Assembly (NCBI GenBank): GCA_027886175.1
Contig: JAJNNQ010000028.1
Span: 1,755,001 to 1,819,000, forward strand
DNA length: 64,000 nucleotides
Direction of reading: 5' to 3'
Origin: Phylloscopus collybita
Lineage: Eukaryota; Chordata; Aves; Passeriformes; Phylloscopidae
Shown: piece by piece, positions 36,301 to 46,030 of the stretch
How the letters are laid out: every line of letters begins with the position of its first letter
Position numbering within the stretch: the stretch's first letter is position 1
Notes under the pieces: model-generated
Seen by the model: the letters and a program-made list of their open reading frames with translations, nothing else
Database searches by the model: none
Told to the model about the DNA's origin: nothing
Translations under genes and position numbers: made by a program

Positions 36301-39300
36301 TGCCCCGGGGCAGGCCTGGAGCCCTGGCAGCCAGTGCCAGGTTTCCCAAACCACTTTGGGTGTCTGGATGGGGAATTTGCTGTTGTTTGGGGCAAAACAA
36401 TCACTAATTGCTCCCCACAGCTCCCTGACAGGAGGGTGGAGCCAGGTGGGGGTCAGGCTCTGCTCCCAGGGAACAACAGGAGATGAGGAAACGGCCTCAG
36501 GTTGCATCAGAGAAGGTTTAGATTGGAAAACAGGGAAAAGTTGTTCATGGAAAGGGTGGCCAGGCATTGGCACAGCTGCTCAGAGCAGTGGTGGAGTCCC
36601 CATCCCTGGAGGTGTCCAAAAAATGCGTGGACCTGGCACTTGGGGACGGGGGTTGGAGGTGAACGTGGTTGCACTGGATGATCTTGGAGGTCTTCTCCAA
36701 CCTCAGCCATTCCAGGATTCCAATTTTGGCCAATTTTTCCTGCATCCCCAGGCACTGCTGCTTCCCTCACCTCCCTGCACAGGGCTGGGAAGGGAACATT
36801 CCCCTGCTTGGGCTGCAGGGAAGGGACCTTTGGGTGGCTTCACCCAGGCATTGCTGACCCCTGGGTGATGCTGTTAAAGATTATAACGACACAGACTTGG
36901 ACTCAGAGGGCTGACAATGATTTTGGTTATTTTTTGGTTTGTTTTTTTTTTAATACTATTTTACAGAGAACAACCCAATGGGTGGAAGAAAGACAAACTT
37001 CTTCCATCACATTGGTCAAGTCAGAGGGACATCAAGAAAAAGTCCCTCCTAGGGTAATGAATGTAAAACAAAGGTTACAGTCAGGAAAACGTGTCTTTTT
37101 GGCCAAAAAACTCTCTGGGAAAAGAGTTTCAGAGAAACCAAAACATCTCAGGCACCAACCAGGGCAGGTAATGGGGCTGTTCTGGGACCAAGGGATCCCC
37201 TCAGGAACCTGCTGAGGCCTTGCCATGAAATGAGCCCTGGCTTCCCAGCTCGTCAAACATCTCCTCTGACAAAGACTTCCAGCCCCTTGTCCCCGACCCT
37301 GAGCTGCTGCAGCAGTTGCAGAGGGGTGGCTCTGCTCTCCCCCAGGCTCTGCAGTGCTGAGTCTGTTCATTCCCAGTTTATTTGGATTTTGAAATGTGTT
37401 CAAAACCGAGTCCTCGGCTCCAAAAGGAGCTGAGAGACGCTTGTGCTGCTTTGTTTTTTTCTCCAGCAGGCGTTGGAGTTGGAGCCGTGGGCTGGGATTT
37501 AGGGAGCTGTGGAGCTCCTGGTGGGTGAGGAGCATCCTGAGTGAGCCGAGCTTTGGGTGGCTCAGGGATGTTTGGGGGTTTGGTGGGGTCTTTTCGGGGG
37601 GCTTTGGGCTCTTCCCGCCGCCTCCTTTCTCTTGCAGGTGCTGTGTGGACCATCCCTGTTCTCCTTTGCCTCCCATGGAGTTCCTCCACGAGGTGGGAAG
37701 GCTCAGTCAGGGCCTGATCCTCCTCCCTTGTCCTTCCTCCACAGCTGGTCAGCGAGAAGGTCGGAGGGGCCGAAGGGACCAAGTTAGACGATGACTTCAA
37801 GGAGATGGAAAAGGTGAGTGGGGGACCAGAGGAATCCCCAAAATCAGCCCGTGGCTCCTGTGGCTGAATCCCTGAGCTGATCCTCACTGGGCTCTCCTCT
37901 CTCCTGCAGAAAGTGGACCTGACCAGCAAGGCTGTCACAGAAGTACTGACCAGAACCATAGAGTACCTCCAGCCCAACCCAGGTGAGGGCCTGGACCTCC
38001 CCTGACCCCTTCCCAGCTTTCCAGGGAGATCAGGGAGATCCTTTTGCTCCAGGTTTGGATCGGGTGGAGATCTGGGCACCCCTCTTGCCCTGAATCCAGG
38101 CTGCTGAGCAGGGACAGAACAGATGCAGCCTTTGCCTCAGACCTAGAGAGGCCCTAAGGGGACCCGTTTTTCTGGGAATGTCCAGGAAAAGTGATGTTTC
38201 TGGGCTGGGAAGGGCTGGCTGGCTCTGTCAGCCCTGCATCCTTCCAGCCAGCTGCTCCAGGGAGCACTCCAGGGACCCTGGGAGGGCTGGGGAAACTCCT
38301 TTGGCCTCCTTTGGCCAAGCTGTGGGGAACTATTTTTTGCTTTGTGAATTGGCAAAGAACCTTTCCTCGTAGCGAGGGATACTCCTGGGGGGATGGAAAC
38401 AATGGAACCTCTTGGTGTAGCAGGAGTAGGGGTGGAAAAAAAAAACCAAAAAAAAAAATCCAGTTGGCAGCAGCTGAGGGATGCAGGGAGTGCAGAGGTG
38501 GCAGAGGCTGAGGTGGTGTTTGTGTGGCAGCTTCCAGAGCCAAGCTGACCATGCTGAACACCATGTCCAAGATCCGTGGGCAGGTGAAGAACCCCGGCTA
38601 CCCCCAGTCCGAGGGGCTGCTGGGGGAGTGCATGATCCGCTACGGGAAGGAGCTGGGAGAGGATTCCAACTTTGGTGAGTGTGTCCCCCCCTTCCCTGCC
38701 ACCCCAGGGTTGGGGAGGGAGTGGGAGAAGCTCCTGGTTCGCTCCTGAGGTGTGGCTGGGAGATCTGGAAGGGTTTGGCTGAAGCTGATGCAGTGCAAGG
38801 GGTTTAAAAGGGGTTCAGAAACTTCCAGAGTGAACAGATTCCAAGGGAGAGAGAGGAGGTTTAGGATTGGATTGGGAAAAAAATTCCTGCCTGTGAGAGG
38901 GGTGGGACCCTGGCATAGATGCCCAGAGAAGCTCCCAGATGGGATAAATTTGGGCTCCAAGCTCCAAGCAAGCTCCCCTCAGGTCTTTGCTCAGCAGCCC
39001 AAGGAGCCCTCTGGGGTCTCACTGGGAGAGCAGGGAGCTCAACAGCTCCTGTGGCTGCCCCTGGATCCCTGGAAGTGTCCAAGGCCAGGTTGGAGCAGGC
39101 TGGGATAATGGAAGGTGGGACTGGATGGGCTTTAAGGTCCTTCCATCCCAAACCATTCCGTTATGCTGTGATCCCAGGTATCCTGGATCTCAATCCACTT
39201 TCTTACGAGATGCTGAGATGAATTTGCACATAAAACAAAAACTTCCCTCTTAAAGTGAGCAGCGAAGCAGGAGCGGGACGGAGCAAGGTTGGGAGTTTCA

Positions 39301-42300
39301 CACAGCTCAGAGGGATCCCTTCCAACCCAAACTGTGATTTCCATGGAGAGGCTGAAGCCAAGAACTCTTCTGGCTGTTCCCTGTAGCCACGTGTGGCTGG
39401 CAGGGAGGAGGGGGTGAAGCCTGGTGGTGACATCAGTTTTTAATCCCCTGGAACCTCGGCCAGCGCACGTGATGATGGTCCCAGGGCAGCACAGCTGGCT
39501 CTGCCAGGGCAGGGAGGAGCTGCCTTGCCTCAGGGAAAATTAAAAACCTCTGGCTGCTTTTGGGACTGACAGAGGTTTTTGGAGATCCTCTCTGGCCAGC
39601 TCAGAGCTCTGCATCAATCCTGGCTCTCAGGGACTGAGGAGAGCAAGGGAAGGAAGCTTTTAGGAGCACACACCAAGCTCGATTTCCTTAATGGCCTCCT
39701 TAAAGCAGCATTGAGGACTCCATCCCTCCCTTCCAGGTTATTCAGAGTTATTACAATTGAAATAACACTTCTGGTCTATTGATTTTTCCAGCTGGACAGT
39801 GGAGAGATGTTTTCCCCTGACCCTCTCTCTCACTGCTGTGTTTTTCCTGTGTTCACACACTGCTGAAACTGTCGTTCTGCCAGAGCTGCACAGGAATCAT
39901 TTCAGCTCTAAATGTCTCCTCTGCACTAAAAAGCCAGCTTTGCTGCAAGTCTGCTTGGCTTGAGTGTCACAGAGTGGCCAAAGCCTTAGAGAGGGGTAGA
40001 ACTGAGCAGGTTTTCAGTGAGTGACTCTGAGCCCTGGGACTGTCCAAGGCCGGCTTGGAGCAACCTGAGACAGCAGAAGGTGGGGCTGGATGGGCTTTAG
40101 GTCACAGAATCACAGAATTTTTAGGTTGGAAGAGACCTTCAAGATCATCCAGTCCAACCCATGCTCTAACACCTCAACTAAACCACGGCACCGAGTGCCA
40201 GATCCAAGCTTTTCTTAAACACACCCAGGGATGGTGACTCCACCGCTTCCCCAATACTTTATCACTCATATTGGTCCTTCCAACCCAAACCATTCCGTGA
40301 TTTTGGGATGCACAGTGGCTCCCTGGGCCTGAGGGCTGAGTTTGATTGCTCCTCCCTTGTCCCTTTCCCCGCTGCTCTGCCCGCAGGGGACGCGCTCCTC
40401 GACGCCGGCGAGTCCATGAAGCGCCTGGCCGAGGTGAAGGACTCGCTGGACATCGAAGTCAAACAAAACTTCATCGATCCCCTGCAGAACCTGTGTGACA
40501 AAGACCTGAAAGAGATCCAGGTAAAACAACCCCTCCTTGATGGTTTTCTCTCCTCCTCATCTCCCTGCTCTCTGGGCTCTTGGGCTGGTTGGTGCACGGA
40601 GCTGCCTGCTCCGGAGTGGTGGGAAGCAGGAATTCCCTGCACTTGTGTGTGTTTTCTCCCTCCAGACTCTCTGGTATTTCCTCCCTGCTCAGCGTTGCTC
40701 CTGCTGCTCCTGAGCAGCCCAAAAGGCTGGATGCAGGTTGGAATGGTTCTCCATTTGCCCTGTTGGATGGAGGGTGTGCTGTGGGAATACATCCCAACAC
40801 CCCTTCTGGGCTTGCTGAGTTGGGTTCTTAGTGCTGCGAGCTCCCAGATGGGATAAATTTGGGCTCCAAGCTCCAAGCAAGCTCCCCTCAGGTCTTTGCT
40901 CAGCAGCCCAAGGAACCCTCTGGGGTCTCACTGGGAGAACAGGGAGCTCAGCAGCTCCTGTGTGCTACACACAGTCAAGTCCAGGCTTTGGAACAGGATC
41001 CATCCCAACCTCCAGTGCCCCATCCAGGTCTCCTGAGGGAGTTTTCACTGTCAGTGGTGTCCTGGGTGAAATGAGCACCAGGTGCTGCCTCAGTACCCAT
41101 CTGCACCCGGGTTCCATGGGGCTGCTTTAAACATCCCTGCCCTAAGATCCAGGAGTGCAGTGCCCAGACCCCACATTCCTGCTGGCCAGAGATCCCTGCA
41201 GCTCCTGGGGAGCTCAAAGGAGCAGGACAGCTCTTCACCTTCCCAAAAGGCTTCTGTGGCTTCTGCTCTGCAGCCTTTTCCTCCGTGCAGAGGGTCTGGA
41301 ATCATTCCCCCATCACACCCTGGGCCTCTCTCCCACCTGGATGGAAGGTGGGAGCCACAGGAGATCAGGTTTCTGCCACCAATGAACTCAGCCTGTAACT
41401 GGAGCTGCCCTCCCCAGCCTCTGGCTTTTCCCTCTTCCCTGTTCTCTCCATCCTCCCCCAGCACCACCTCAAGAAGCTGGAAGGGAGGCGCCTGGACTTC
41501 GACTACAAGAAGAAGCGACAGGGCAAGATCCCCGACGAGGAGCTCCGGCAGGCCATGGAGAAGTTTGAGGAGTCCAAGGAAGTGGCAGAGACCAGCATGC
41601 ACAACCTCCTGGAGACAGATGTGAGTGTGGGAATGCAGAGCTGGGGGTGGGCTCTGTGTCCCTGGGGTGGCACCTCCTGAAGGAGGCACTGATTCCACTC
41701 CTCTGCTCCCGAGCGTGGTTCTGCTCTGGGGAAAGCTCAGCCCTGGGTGACGTGACAGGCCTTGCCTTAAACCTGATCCAGCTCTTGGCCAGAGCAGAGC
41801 CCGTGCCTGCCACCAAACAGGGTGGTGGGGGGATCAGTTTGGGAGGTGACACAGCTGGGAAGGGTTTGGGAAGGATTTCCCAGCTGGCAAACCCATGGGC
41901 TCTGTCCTGCGCAGTCTCAGCCAAATCCCAAACCCCTTCCTGAGCTCCCCACGGCCCAGCACAGCCCCAGGAGGCTCCAGGAGCTGATCCCAGCCTGCTG
42001 CTTCCCCAGATCGAGCAGGTGAGCCAGCTGTCAGCCCTGGTGGACGCCCAGCTGGATTACCACAGGCAGGCCGTGCAGATCCTGGACGAGCTCGCCGAGA
42101 AGCTCAAGCGCAGGTGAGTCCCAGGGTGCTCCCTGTGGTTCCTCTGGGGACACCTGAGTCCCCTTGGGATCACAGAGTCCAGCAGTGGATGGGGTTGGAA
42201 GGGACCTTGAAGCTCGTGGAGCAGGGACACTTTCTGCTGGCCCAGGTTGCTCTGAGCCCTGTCCAATCTGGGTTTGAAAAAGCCAATTCCTTTGGCTGTC

Positions 42301-45291
42301 CCAGGTGGGATTTGAATTTAGTTGGGTGTCTGGCCCAACCCAAATCCTGGCTGAGGAAGGCTCGTCCCTCCTCTCCTTCCTCAGTCTCCCCACTCTGTGG
42401 AGGATCTGGCAGTGCTGCCCTTCCCTCCTGGGAGAAACTGCAGAGTGGATCCCCTGCCTGCTCTGAATTGGGAGGAGCTGGGAGGATCCTGCCAAGTCTG
42501 AGCTTTCAAACTACAGCACGAGTGTCCTCTGCTGGCCTGAATTCCTGAGCATCCCACAGCAAACCCTGGGATGTCTGAGCCCTCTCTGCAAGGGCCGATC
42601 TCAAACCCTGGGGACATCCCACCTTCCAAAGGCTCCAGCACAGGGACTGGTGCCAATCCCTGTCCACAAAGCCCTTCCTCCCCTGCCCAGGAGGATGAAC
42701 ACCGTGTCCATCCCACCCTGTTCTGTCCCTTGCTGCCCTCACCCACCTCTCTCTCCCCTGTCCCAGGATGAGGGAGGCCTCCTCACGCCCCAAGCGGGAA
42801 TACAAACCCAAGCCCAGGGAGACGTACGACTTCAGGGACACTGACCAGTCCAACGGGGGCTTCTCCTGCAACCCCACCCCCAAAGTCTCAGGTAACGTCG
42901 TCCCAGGTGTTGGCTGCTGCCTCTGGAGCAGCCTCCCAGGGGAGGAGGGCAGCTGCTCTGCCTGCACGGGACCTTCCTGGTGTGCTGGATGCTCCTGTGG
43001 CTCTGGAAAACGTCAGGAGCGCCTCCAGCTCGAGCTGTGTGCTCTCCTGGGAGCCAGGAGCCTTTGCTGTGTTGGCTTTGGGGATGTGCCAGAGGGGTCT
43101 CCAGCCTGGGCCTCTCTCGCTGTCAGTGCCAGACAGGAAAACCTCCCTCCCTCCTTGTCTTCCATCCCTGTGCCTCCCTGATCCCAGTGGGTTCCTAACA
43201 GCATGGGGGCCCCTCTGTTCCTCCTAACAGATCCCTCAGGGCCCTGCCTGGCCCTGCCTCCCTGTTCCCTTCCCCTTTGGTTTAAGCATGTCTCTCTTTT
43301 GTTTGGAAGCAGCTTCCGCCTCTTTCCGGTCGGACAAGCCGTCCCGGGCCTCCGTCAGGAGTATCCGTGAGTTTCCTCCCTCTGCACTGCTCCGTGTGTG
43401 GCCTCCTCTCTCTCCCCTGTGCCCCTCCTGCCTGCTCCTCCCTGCTGCTGCTGCTGCTGCTGCTCCCTGGAGCTGCTCATCCCTCCCTGAGCTGAGCCCT
43501 CAATTAACCCAGCCACGCTCCCGTGGGATTTTCCAGCCCAAAAACCAGGGCCTGGCTCACCTGGAGGAGCTGCAGCAGCTCCCAGCACCCAGGCAAGTCC
43601 TGATCCGTAGGGATCAGGTGCTTCCCCAGGAGAGATCAGACACCTGGAGGATCTCCCTGTTGTTAAAAAGCGCTCTGGTTTTAAGATCTCGGCCTGGATC
43701 TCTCCCACTCGTGCTCCCTGTGTCCCTGTGGAAGGCAGGAGGGAGGAGGCAGAGCCCCAGCTGGTGGAGTTTGTGGGGTGTGGTCCCAGCTGGGCCTCAG
43801 AGGGGCTGTGGGGTGATGTGGGGTCCGTGGCTCCTCCTGCAGGACCTTGGGATCCCAGAGCTGGGCTGGGGCTTGGAGCTGTTGTGCTGGGAAGGAGCCT
43901 GGAGCAGGGGCTGTGGTGGTGGGACCAGCCTGGTGATTTGGGGGAGTTCTCTCAACCCCATCCACGTCTGGCTGCTGCTTGTGGTGATTTCTGAGGGCTC
44001 CTCTCAATGCTGGGCCCTCCCTTGCTGTGGGACCTGGAATCACAGGATGGTTTGGGTTCAGAGGGACCTTCAGGACCATCTCATCCCACCCCTGCCACGG
44101 GCAGGGACACCTTGGACTGTCCCAGGCTGCTCCCAGCCCCGTCCAGCCTGGCCTTGGGCCCTGCCAGGGATGTTCAGCAGCTGGATGTGCCCAGTACAGT
44201 GGGGAGGGCTGGGGGGTCCTGCAGACCCTGGAGGTTTCTCTTTGCTCCGTCCCTTTCCACTGGGGATCCTCCCAGCTCCACAGCTGAGCCCCCAAATGTC
44301 AGCGCACAGAGCGAGCAGCAGGAAACCCCCCAGAAAATCCCTTTGCAGCCAGCAGGCGATGCTGAAATCCTGGAGCTGAGCTGGGGCTGTGAGACTCGGG
44401 CCTTCTCACCAATTCTGGGGGGCTGCTCATGGATTTGGAGTCCCGTGGCCAGGGCAGCAGCTGCTGTCACCCTCAGACACCCTGCAGAGCCCAGCACTGA
44501 GCTCAGGGCAGGTTCTCCCCTCTCCAGAGGGATGAGAGGCTGCTTGGGATGCAGGAAGTGCAGGCAGGAGCAGCATGGGATGCTGGAGGTGGGATCTGTG
44601 CTGGGCCAGGGGCTGGAGCAGGGTGATGGAGCAGCTGGAGGGCCGCTGGAAGCAGCCCCTGTAGGAAATCCCCCAGAAAATCCCTTTGCAGCCAGAAGGC
44701 GATGCTGAAATCCAGGAGCTGAACTGGGGCAACGAGACTCGGGGCTTCTCACCAATTCTGGGGGGCTGCTCATGGATTTGGAGCCCCGTGGCCAGGGCAG
44801 CAGCTGCTATCCTGTCCCTGCTGTCACCCTCAGACACCCAGCACTGAGCACAGGGCAGGTTCTCCCCTCTCCAGAGGGATGAGAGGCTGCTCGGGATGCA
44901 GGAAGTTCAGGCAGGAGCAGCACGGGGTGCTGGAGGCAGGATCTGTGCTGGGCCAGGGGCTGGAGCAGGGTGATGGAGCCGCTGGAAGCAGCCCCTGCGG
45001 TGCAGGCAGGGCGGTGCCGAGGCCGTGGCAGGAGCCCCGGGGGCCGTGGCAGGAGCCCCGGGGTGCCGCTGACGTGTCCCCGCTGTCCCTGCAGCCCCCC
45101 TGGACCAGCCCTGCTGCAAAGCCCTCTACGACTTCGAGCCCGAGAACGACGGCGAGCTGGGCTTCAAGGAGGGCGACATCATCACCCTGACCAACCAGAT
45201 CGACGAGAACTGGTACGAGGGGATGATCCACGGCCAGTCCGGCTTCTTCCCGCTCAACTACGTGGAAGTGCTGGTCCCGCTACCTCAGTGA
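19047..45291 (+). CDS. SH3GL1: Endophilin-A2 (SH3-domain GRB2-like 1)
   Basis: Cytoplasmic membrane-curving protein of endocytosis; its SH3 domain binds proline-rich partners such as dynamin and synaptojanin. Ten coding exons: 19047-19091, 37745-37813, 37910-37982, 38531-38674, 40387-40520, 41462-41620, 42010-42113, 42767-42891, 43313-43366 and 45095-45291 (TGA 45289). All have GT/AG edges and joining phases, giving 367 residues against 368 that I recall for human. The start [15 protein letters not shown] is the amphipathic N-terminal helix. The N-BAR domain runs to about residue 245 ([48 protein letters not shown]). A variable linker follows, then the SH3 domain (~305-365) with ALYDF, NWYEGM and FFPLNYVEV. 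Exon 9 could start 3 bases earlier at 43310 (tandem AG). Intron 1 is 18.6 kb. Identification is secure; endophilin-A1 and -A3 are excluded mainly by gene neighbours. Confidence 0.96.
20030..20165. repeat. T/G low-complexity tract, SH3GL1 intron 1
   Basis: Runs of TTTTTTGGGG; the mirror image of the A/C tracts in CHAF1A and 27.3 kb. No gene. Confidence 0.85.
20798..20885. repeat. (TTTCC)n microsatellite
   Basis: Seventeen units of TTTCC, homopyrimidine on the plus strand. Confidence 0.95.
21780..22045. mobile_element. Pair of CR1 tail fragments in opposite orientation
   Basis: CCATGGGCAGGGACACCTCC at 21801 is minus-oriented CR1. AAAGCCAGGCTGGACACTTGG, GGAGGTGTCCCTGCC and TTAAGGTCCCTTCCAAGCCC at 21937-22040 are plus-oriented CR1. 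The two tails therefore face each other. Confidence 0.65.
22256..22280. repeat. (CA)n microsatellite
   Basis: Twelve CA dinucleotides. Confidence 0.95.
22857..22985 (-). mobile_element. CR1 LINE 3' tail fragment
   Basis: GGGTTGGAAGGGACTTTAAA, CATGGGCAGGGACACCTCCC and CCAACCTTGGACACTTCCAG are reverse-complement CR1 words. Confidence 0.8.
23500..23685 (+). mobile_element. CR1 LINE 3' fragment
   Basis: A longer plus-oriented fragment with GGCATTGGAGCAGGCTGCCC, CCCATCCCTGAAGTGTTCAA, GTGGCACTTGGGGACA and TCTTTTCCAACCATAATTCC. Confidence 0.85.
24245..25343. repeat. 41-bp minisatellite, about 27 copies, SH3GL1 intron 1
   Basis: The unit is GGGATGCTGGATCCATGTCA followed by TCTGCCTGAAATCATGGATTT (39-41 bp). 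Every copy carries GGATCC, and there are recurring variants (CACGTC, CATGTT, CACATC; GTGG or ATGA). The variants are intermingled, as expected from repeated slippage or unequal crossing-over. Confidence 0.96.
26490..26830. promoter_or_regulatory. Candidate intronic regulatory element in SH3GL1 intron 1
   Basis: A non-repetitive AT-rich island inside a repeat-filled GC-rich intron. It has several TAAT/ATTA cores (AGCTAATTAATAG, CTATTAATAAAG, CACTAATTAAATTG), an exact octamer ATTTGCAT at about 26671-26678 and GATAATTTATTAACC. Such clustering is typical of conserved developmental elements, but conservation cannot be tested here. Confidence 0.35.
27310..27520. repeat. Poly(A) followed by A/C low-complexity tract
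   Basis: About 33 A then AAAAACCAAACAAAC-type words. It ends some 45 bases before the tandem LTR pair. Confidence 0.9.
27566..28112 (-). mobile_element. Two tandem family A solo LTRs
   Basis: Two adjacent minus-oriented copies, about 27566-27835 and 27836-28112. Shared words on the plus strand are TTTTATGCTGTTCTRCAGAG-type, AACCACCCAA(G/T)GGGTGG, CACATTGGTCAAACCAGAGG, GTTACAGTCAGGA and CATCTCAGGCACCA. Both lack internal retroviral sequence. Confidence 0.8.
28113..30369. other. Mostly unique SH3GL1 intron 1 sequence
   Basis: About 2.2 kb with a poly(T) tract at 29170 and a (GAG)n run near 29695 but no recognisable exon, LTR or CR1. The long frames here have no splice or homology support. Confidence 0.5.
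29170..29219. repeat. Poly(T)/AT low-complexity tract
   Basis: T-run followed by TTTTTATTATTATTTTTT in SH3GL1 intron 1. Confidence 0.9.
30370..30520 (-). mobile_element. CR1 LINE 3' tail fragment
   Basis: GTTTGGAAGGGACCTTGAAAG, CACGGGCAGGGACACCTTGG and CTTGGCCTTGGACACTGCCA are reverse-complement CR1 words. Confidence 0.8.
30700..31372. repeat. ~40-bp minisatellite GGGATCCTGG…GGGCTGAGCCCAGCAGAGCT
   Basis: About eighteen units of a core GATGGGCTGAGCCCAGCAGA followed by one to four GGGATCCT steps (10-bp GGATCCTGGG at 30701-30740). Two nested periods (10 and ~40 bp). Confidence 0.95.
32010..32205. repeat. 26-bp repeat AGTACAAACACAAAGTAGAAAAATGC then A-rich tract
   Basis: Four units with core GTACAAACACAAAGTAGAAA precede an A/C tract to about 32205, SH3GL1 intron 1. 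Confidence 0.9.
32925..33770. repeat. CR1-derived minisatellite, SH3GL1 intron 1
   Basis: About nine units of 70-150 bp, each with GGTTTGGGTTGGAAGGGACC (a CR1 tail word, minus orientation), CTGTGCTCTCAGCTCAGCTT, GGAGCTCCCTGGAGCTGCTG and CCTCCTGCTCTGGTTGAAAT. Some units carry GCACCCCCAAGGCACCTCCC instead. The only mobile-element word is the CR1 tail, so one tail plus flank was amplified. Confidence 0.92.
34437..34672. repeat. (CCTT)n/(CCCT)n microsatellite
   Basis: About 235 bases of CTTC units with blocks of CTCC. Homopyrimidine on the plus strand. Confidence 0.96.
35774..36084. repeat. (TTTCC)n switching to (TTCCC)n
   Basis: About 28 TTTCC units to roughly 35915, then about 34 TTCCC units. 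The switch is sharp with no interspersion. Homopurine/homopyrimidine mirror symmetry gives triplex (H-DNA) potential. Confidence 0.97.
36500..36722 (+). mobile_element. CR1 LINE 3' fragment
   Basis: AGAAGGTTTAGATTGGAAAA, GGGTGGCCAGGCATTGGCAC, CCCCATCCCTGGAGGTGTCC and GGATGATCTTGGAGGTCTTC are standard CR1 words in plus orientation; the tail is about 220 bp. Confidence 0.9.
36869..37167 (-). mobile_element. Family A solo LTR
   Basis: TGTTAAAGATTATAACGACA at the left and CTCAGGCACCAACCAGGGC at the right, with CCCAATGGGTGGAAGAAAGA and CACATTGGTCAAGTCAGAGG between. Minus orientation; no internal genes. Confidence 0.8.
38935..39060. repeat. ~130-bp dispersed repeat, copy 1 (SH3GL1 intron 4)
   Basis: CTCCCAGATGGGATAAATTT through CAGGGAGCTCAACAGCTCCTG is nearly identical to 40842-40962 in the next intron. 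It is followed here by a plus CR1 tail (39060-39175). Confidence 0.9.
40020..40310. mobile_element. CR1 nested in CR1 (minus copy inserted into a plus copy)
   Basis: The plus CR1 tail runs to GGATGGGCTTTAGGTC at about 40102 and resumes as GGTCCTTCCAACCCAAACCA at about 40273. Between them is a minus-oriented CR1 whose reversed tail is ACAGAATCACAGAATTT, with GACCTTCAAGATCATCCAG and CCCAGGGATGGTGACTCCAC. GGTC is repeated at both junctions, consistent with a 4-5 bp target-site duplication. Confidence 0.85.
40842..40962. repeat. ~130-bp dispersed repeat, copy 2 (SH3GL1 intron 5)
   Basis: Same segment in the same orientation as 38935-39060, on the other side of exon 5. Three to four substitutions are visible (for example AAGGAGCC to AAGGAACC and GGGAGAGC to GGGAGAAC). 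Confidence 0.9.
42172..42300 (-). mobile_element. CR1 LINE 3' tail fragment
   Basis: GATGGGGTTGGAAGGGACCTTG and CTCTGAGCCCTGTCCAATCT are reverse-complement CR1 words, in SH3GL1 intron 7. Confidence 0.7.
44036..44180 (-). mobile_element. CR1 LINE 3' tail fragment
   Basis: AATCACAGGATGGTTTGGGT, CACGGGCAGGGACACCTTGG and CCAGCCTGGCCTTGGGCCCT are reverse-complement CR1 words, in SH3GL1 intron 9. Confidence 0.8.
44322..45000. repeat. ~340-bp tandem duplication before SH3GL1 exon 10
   Basis: CCCCCAGAAAATCCCTTTGC occurs at 44327 and 44668, and CCAATTCTGGGGGGCTGCTC, CCTCTCCAGAGGGATGAGAG and GTGCTGGGCCAGGGGCTGGA recur with the same offset. The second copy ends about 95 bases before exon 10. Confidence 0.92.
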
Positions 45292-45436
45292 ATGAAACGG
45301 CGCCGCCCCCGCCCCGAGCGTCCCCGGCTCCATTCCAGCTCCAGCCCGCCCTCCCCGCCTCACCTCGGGGCCCGGCGCTACCAGGGAACAAACCAGAAGG
45401 GTCCCGCGGTCCCTTCCCTTCCTCCCGTGAATTCGG

Positions 45437-45510
45437 TTTTTTTTCTTTTTTTTTTTTTTTTTTTTCTTCCTTTTTTTTTTTCTTTTTTTTTTCTTTTTTT
45501 TTTTTTTTTT
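45437..45510. repeat. SH3GL1: T-rich tract in the SH3GL1 3' UTR
   Basis: Runs of T broken by single C (TTTTTTTTTCTTCC) about 150 bases after the stop codon; it would be a U-rich tract in the mRNA. Confidence 0.9.
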
Positions 45511-45654
45511 GTCCTTCTGGTGCTTGAACTTCGGTACTTCGTGTGCCCCCAGCCCCGCCCCTGTCCCTGTCCCTGCCCCTGTCCCTGCCCCCTGTCCCTC
45601 CCCACTTCTCGTCTTTCCTTTGGGTCCAGCACCCGGATGAGCCAGGGTGGGGCA

Positions 45655-46030
45655 ACCGGGATGTGTCCTGGAGACAGGGATGGGGCAGTGGGACACAGGG
45701 ATTGGGGCAGTGGGACACACGGATGTGTCCTGGACACAGGGATGGGGCAGTGGGACACAGGGATTGGGGCAGTGGGACACACGGATGTGTCCTGGACACA
45801 GGGATGGGGCAGTGGGACACACGGATGTGTCCTGGACACAGGGATGGGGCAGTGGGACACAGGGATGGGGCAGTGGGACACAGGGATTGGGGCAGTGGGA
45901 CACAGGGATGGGGCAGTGGGACACAGGGATGTGTCCTGGACACAGGGATGGGGCAGTGGGACACACGGATGGGGCAGTGGGACACAGGGATGGGGCAGTG
46001 GGACACACGGATGTGTCCTGGACACACGGC
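45655..46030. repeat. SH3GL1: Minisatellite within the SH3GL1 3' UTR
   Basis: About fifteen units built from GGGATGGGGCAGTGGGACACA (21-22 bp), with optional CGGATGTGTCCTGGACACA (19 bp). It lies between the stop codon and the poly(A) signal, so it should be in the mature mRNA. Confidence 0.9.

Noticed and set aside
34086..36404. Long Phe-Leu-Pro-Ser or Arg-Glu-Gly-Lys repeat open frames
   Set aside because: They are translations of (CCTT)n and (TTTCC/TTCCC)n microsatellites.
27566..37167. A full-length endogenous retrovirus between LTR copies
   Set aside because: No gag, pol or env-like frames lie between the copies. They are separate solo LTRs, and the intervening 9 kb is ordinary SH3GL1 intron.
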